This document shows, one piece after another, positions 5,812 through 7,331 of a stretch of 7,331 nt of DNA; within the stretch, counting starts at the first letter, position 1, and every line of letters starts with the position of its first letter. Below the pieces are notes generated by a model. It was not told the DNA's origin, did no database searches, and saw nothing but the letters and a program-made list of their open reading frames with translations. Source of the DNA: an uncultured Clostridia bacterium (GTDB lineage Bacteria; Bacillota; Clostridia; UBA1381). The stretch lies in the NCBI GenBank assembly GCA_934462945.1, contig CAKSJF010000093.1, forward strand, positions 1 to 7,331, given 5' to 3'. Position numbers and translations under genes: made by a program.

Positions 5812-6321
5812 TTATTTTCGCCGTAAAAAAGACGGCTCTAATACGTTTATGATTTCAACTGATTTTTGCCGGGCATAGCGAAGTGTGTTTGCTGTTCCGG
5901 AGGGTGAACCGTTCCATACTGCAATCACAAGGCTTGCATGATCCACCATAAATTGATTTCTCTTTTGATAGCAGGCTTTGTAATAATGCGGACTGATGAT
6001 TGTAACGTAGTCAGCAAGATTTTTGATGCGGTTGTAACGCTCTTTTTCTGTAACGCTCCGATATTTTTCAAAGTCCGGATGCGGAATGGCGCAAATCAGG
6101 TGCAAAGCCGGATTTTTTTGTTTTTTTTCTAAAATGATTTCTGCCGCCCATATGTCCGTCCCCTCTGCCATTCCGGTGAGAAAGGTTGTATATCCTCTTG
6201 CAATTGCCCGGTCAATGGCTGTCTCTAAAAGAGTCTTTATTTCTTGTTCAGATTTTCCTAACTTCCCCGGACGATGTCCGGTAAAGCAACAGCGATGTGT
6301 ATTTGCTTTTTGACGATTCAT
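5812..6321 (-). CDS. SLOG-superfamily protein, DUF1273/YpsA-like
   Basis: The 169-residue cytosolic protein belongs to the DprA/LOG-like Rossmannoid group (SLOG). Visible motifs are CCFTGHRPGKL (11-21), GYTTFLTGMAEGTDIWAAE (43-61), CAIPHPDF (77-84), YQKRNQFMVDHA (118-129) and the nucleotide-binding-like loop AVWNGSPSGTANTLRYA (134-150). SLOG proteins are thought to sense or process nucleotide-derived ligands. B. subtilis YpsA has been linked to cell division and stress, and related proteins are common in phage and accessory regions. The ligand here is unknown. The ATG at 6321 has AAAGGA 7 nt upstream. It is divergent from two XRE regulators, which probably control it through the shared intergenic region. 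No terminator with a T-tract was found before copy 2 (98 bp). Confidence 0.88.
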   Translation of the reverse strand: MNRQKANTHRCCFTGHRPGKLGKSEQEIKTLLETAIDRAIARGYTTFLTGMAEGTDIWAAEIILEKKQKNPALHLICAIPHPDFEKYRSVTEKERYNRIKNLADYVTIISPHYYKACYQKRNQFMVDHASLVIAVWNGSPSGTANTLRYARQKSVEIINVLEPSFLRRK

Positions 6322-6341
6322 AATAATTCCTTTCTATATTA

Positions 6342-6415
6342 TTGACCAATATAGCGAACAATATTTTTTATAATTATAACATACAATATATATTATTGCA
6401 ACCAATACTGGTCAA
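6342..6415. promoter_or_regulatory. Operator-like repeats between the divergent SLOG and XRE genes
   Basis: TTGACCAATAT (6342-6352) and ATACTGGTCAA (6405-6415) form an inverted repeat matching at 10 of 11 positions, one near each gene. In between, the half-site (C/A)CAATA(T/C) recurs at 6346, 6358, 6383 and 6402. The repeats flank and overlap the SLOG promoter. The neighbouring XRE proteins are the likely binders (inference); very high AT content makes some of these matches likely by chance. Confidence 0.5.
6373..6401 (-). promoter_or_regulatory. Sigma-A promoter of the SLOG gene
   Basis: TTGCAA (6396-6401) and the full-consensus TATAAT (6373-6378) are separated by 17 bp on the minus strand, placing the start near 6366, about 45 bp before the ATG. 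TTGACC further upstream (6410-6415) with TATATA at 17 bp is a second option. A plus-strand promoter for the XRE pair must also lie in 6322-6433, but I could not fix its boxes. Confidence 0.65.
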
Positions 6416-6433
6416 AAGTAAGGAGGAAACGCT

Positions 6434-6673
6434 ATGGAACAAAAGGTTAGACGTGATAGAAATATGGGTGATAATTTAAGAAAACTGCGGAATGCCCATG
6501 ATATCTCCCAGGAAAAACTGTGTGCAGAGCTTCAGCTGCGAGGCTGTGACATTGGGAGAAGTACTTATGCAAAGTATGAATCCGGGGAATTAAATATACG
6601 CGTTAGCGTGATTGTGGAGTTGAAAAAAATATATCATTGCTCCTATGATGATTTTTTTGAGGGTTTGGAATGA
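6434..6673 (+). CDS. Small XRE-family transcriptional regulator (first of pair)
   Basis: The 79-residue protein is almost wholly one Cro/C1-type helix-turn-helix. After a basic N-terminus (KVRRDRN), the domain runs from about residue 12 to 75: NLRKLRNAHDISQEKL, then LRGCDIGRSTYAKYESGE containing the recognition helix, then VIVELKKIYHCSYDDFF, the typical closing helices. It has no second effector domain, so it probably works as a dimeric repressor, perhaps with the next gene's product. The ATG at 6434 has AAGGAGG 7 nt upstream. The stop is 18 bp before the second regulator, so the two are co-transcribed. It is divergent from the SLOG gene and may control it and itself. Confidence 0.9.
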   Translation: MEQKVRRDRNMGDNLRKLRNAHDISQEKLCAELQLRGCDIGRSTYAKYESGELNIRVSVIVELKKIYHCSYDDFFEGLE

Positions 6674-6691
6674 ATATGGTAAGGAGTATTT

Positions 6692-6934
6692 ATGGACACT
6701 TATACGGCAGTCAAAAATCGGTTGATTTATTTATGCGGAGAAAAGCGGATCACAATTCACAAATTAGCGACAGAATCCGGCATTGCACCATCAACCATTA
6801 AAAATATTTTGTATGGAAAAAGTACGAATCCCGGTGTGGTGACCTTAAAAAAACTGTGCGACGGATTAAATATAACACTGACAGAGTTTTTTAATACGGA
6901 TGTTTTCCGGAATTTAGAACAGGAAATAAAATAA
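6692..6934 (+). CDS. Small XRE-family transcriptional regulator (second of pair)
   Basis: The 80-residue product is a single Cro/C1-type helix-turn-helix: AVKNRLIYLCGEKRITIHKL (6-25) leads to ATESGIAPSTIKNILYGK (26-43), the turn and recognition helix, then VVTLKKLCDGLNITLTEFF (49-67). It is only distantly similar to the first regulator, so this is not a recent duplication. The PSTIKNILYGKSTNP stretch is typical of short Firmicutes XRE proteins that sit in mobile or accessory loci. The ATG at 6692 has AAGGAG 5 nt upstream. It is the last gene of the plus-strand unit; a palindrome follows 3 bp after the stop. Confidence 0.9.
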   Translation: MDTYTAVKNRLIYLCGEKRITIHKLATESGIAPSTIKNILYGKSTNPGVVTLKKLCDGLNITLTEFFNTDVFRNLEQEIK

Positions 6935-6937
6935 GAT

Positions 6938-6969
6938 TGTAGGGGATGGTGTGGGCATCATCCCCTACA
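6938..6969 (+). terminator. Strong hairpin after the XRE pair (terminator or dispersed palindrome)
   Basis: TGTAGGGGATGGTG (6938-6951) pairs with CATCATCCCCTACA (6956-6969) over 14 bp with one G-T wobble and a 4-nt loop. The nearest T-run is about 17 nt away (TTTTTT near 6987), so it is not a textbook intrinsic terminator. The sequence resembles short GTAGGGG-type palindromes scattered in Clostridia genomes (recollection only). The stretch 6970-7109 holds no gene I can support. Confidence 0.5.
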
Positions 6970-7109
6970 TGATTCAAAAACTGTAATTTTTTATACCGTC
7001 TTTTTCCCTGCCAATTCTCAGAGCATCTCTCCGCCGAGGATGCAGAATGCGCCAAGGATTTGGAGGGGGGACATTTTTGCATGATGCAATTCACAAAAGG
7101 GAAAAGAAA

Positions 7110-7146
7110 GGGATATCAAAAAAGCACAGACCTTTTTTGACATCCC
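7110..7146 (-). terminator. Intrinsic terminator for the right-edge gene
   Basis: GGGATATCAAAAAAG (7110-7124) pairs with CTTTTTTGACATCCC (7132-7146), with one non-Watson-Crick position that is a G-U pair on the minus strand, and a 7-nt loop. On the minus strand a T-rich stretch follows. It lies 14 bp after the stop at 7161, which supports both calls. Confidence 0.8.
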
Positions 7147-7160
7147 CTAACCGGACGCTT

Positions 7161-7331
7161 TTACATTTTATATATTACAACTCCCGTTGCAGCCTTTGGG
7201 AAAATAAAGATTGCTTTTTCGGGCATTTTTTCGTGTGCGCGCGCAATGCCGCGGATTTGGTCAGCATGCACATGATTCATGACGAACAGGCAGCCGTAAT
7301 CGCCGTTTCGTACCTCCTCAATGCCGGTGGT
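7161..7331 (-). CDS. 3' end of an unrecognised protein, truncated by the window edge
   Basis: On the minus strand an open frame enters from the right edge and runs 56 codons to a TAA at 7161-7163. The residues include IEEVRNGDYGCLFVMNHVHA near the cut and end with AIFIFPKAATGVVIYKM. I do not recognise the family. The strand-like segments GCLFVMNH and AIFIFPK, and a terminal hydrophobic strand, would suit the small C-terminal beta domain of a larger enzyme (for instance a glycosidase), but this is a guess. A terminator 14 bp downstream and third-position G/C bias typical of the window support that it is a true gene. No start lies inside the window. Confidence 0.6.
   Translation of the reverse strand, partial: TTGIEEVRNGDYGCLFVMNHVHADQIRGIARAHEKMPEKAIFIFPKAATGVVIYKM

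Noticed and set aside
5820..5836. GCCGT/ACGGC hairpin as terminator of the SLOG gene
   Set aside because: The stem is only 5 bp, lies within the last codons, and has no T-tract after it.
6891..7094. Minus-strand frame of 67 codons behind the XRE pair
   Set aside because: It crosses the GTAGGGG hairpin and the end of the second XRE gene, and has no domain or useful ribosome binding site.

Overview
The window looks like an accessory region of a low-to-mid GC Gram-positive genome, most likely a gut-type member of the Clostridia. The pointers are strong AAGGAGG-type ribosome binding sites, near-consensus sigma-A promoters (three with exact 17-bp spacers), a Firmicutes-type DUF1273/SLOG gene, and small palindromic elements of the kind scattered through such genomes. 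The taxonomic call is inference. No RNA gene, CRISPR array or transposase was seen.

Layout from left to right. (a) 1-246: a direct repeat with a 167-bp period that runs off the left edge and contains a 56-codon ORF whose stop overlaps the next unit's start (ATGA). (b) 247-1412, minus strand: a three-gene operon, hicA toxin, hicB antitoxin with a C-terminal extension, and a SecB-like chaperone. It has a TTGACA/17/TATAAT promoter and a perfect 11-bp-arm palindrome at the start of the transcript. This is the architecture of a toxin-antitoxin-chaperone (TAC) module and is the most interesting part of the window. (c) 1506-2159: a GNAT acetyltransferase with a strong intrinsic terminator. (d) 2182-2375: a MITE-like element of 194 bp with 14-bp imperfect terminal inverted repeats. 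(e) 2375-5710: two tandem, roughly 80% identical (by eye) beta-helix proteins resembling GH110 alpha-1,3-galactosidases but without signal peptides. (f) 5812-6934: a SLOG/DUF1273 gene divergent from two small XRE-type regulators, sharing an AT-rich intergenic region with repeated CAATAT motifs. (g) 6935-7331: a palindromic hairpin, an intrinsic terminator, and the 3' end of an unrecognised minus-strand gene.

How the parts may work together. In the TAC module the HicB extension is probably an aggregation-prone tag that needs the SecB-like protein; if chaperone supply fails, HicB is lost and HicA is released. The HicB ribbon-helix-helix domain probably represses the operon through the palindrome. 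The GH110-like pair suggests intracellular trimming of alpha-galactosyl oligosaccharides after uptake, but no transporter lies in the window. The SLOG gene and the XRE pair resemble a small regulated accessory unit of unknown purpose. Percent identities and family assignments were made by eye, with no database search.
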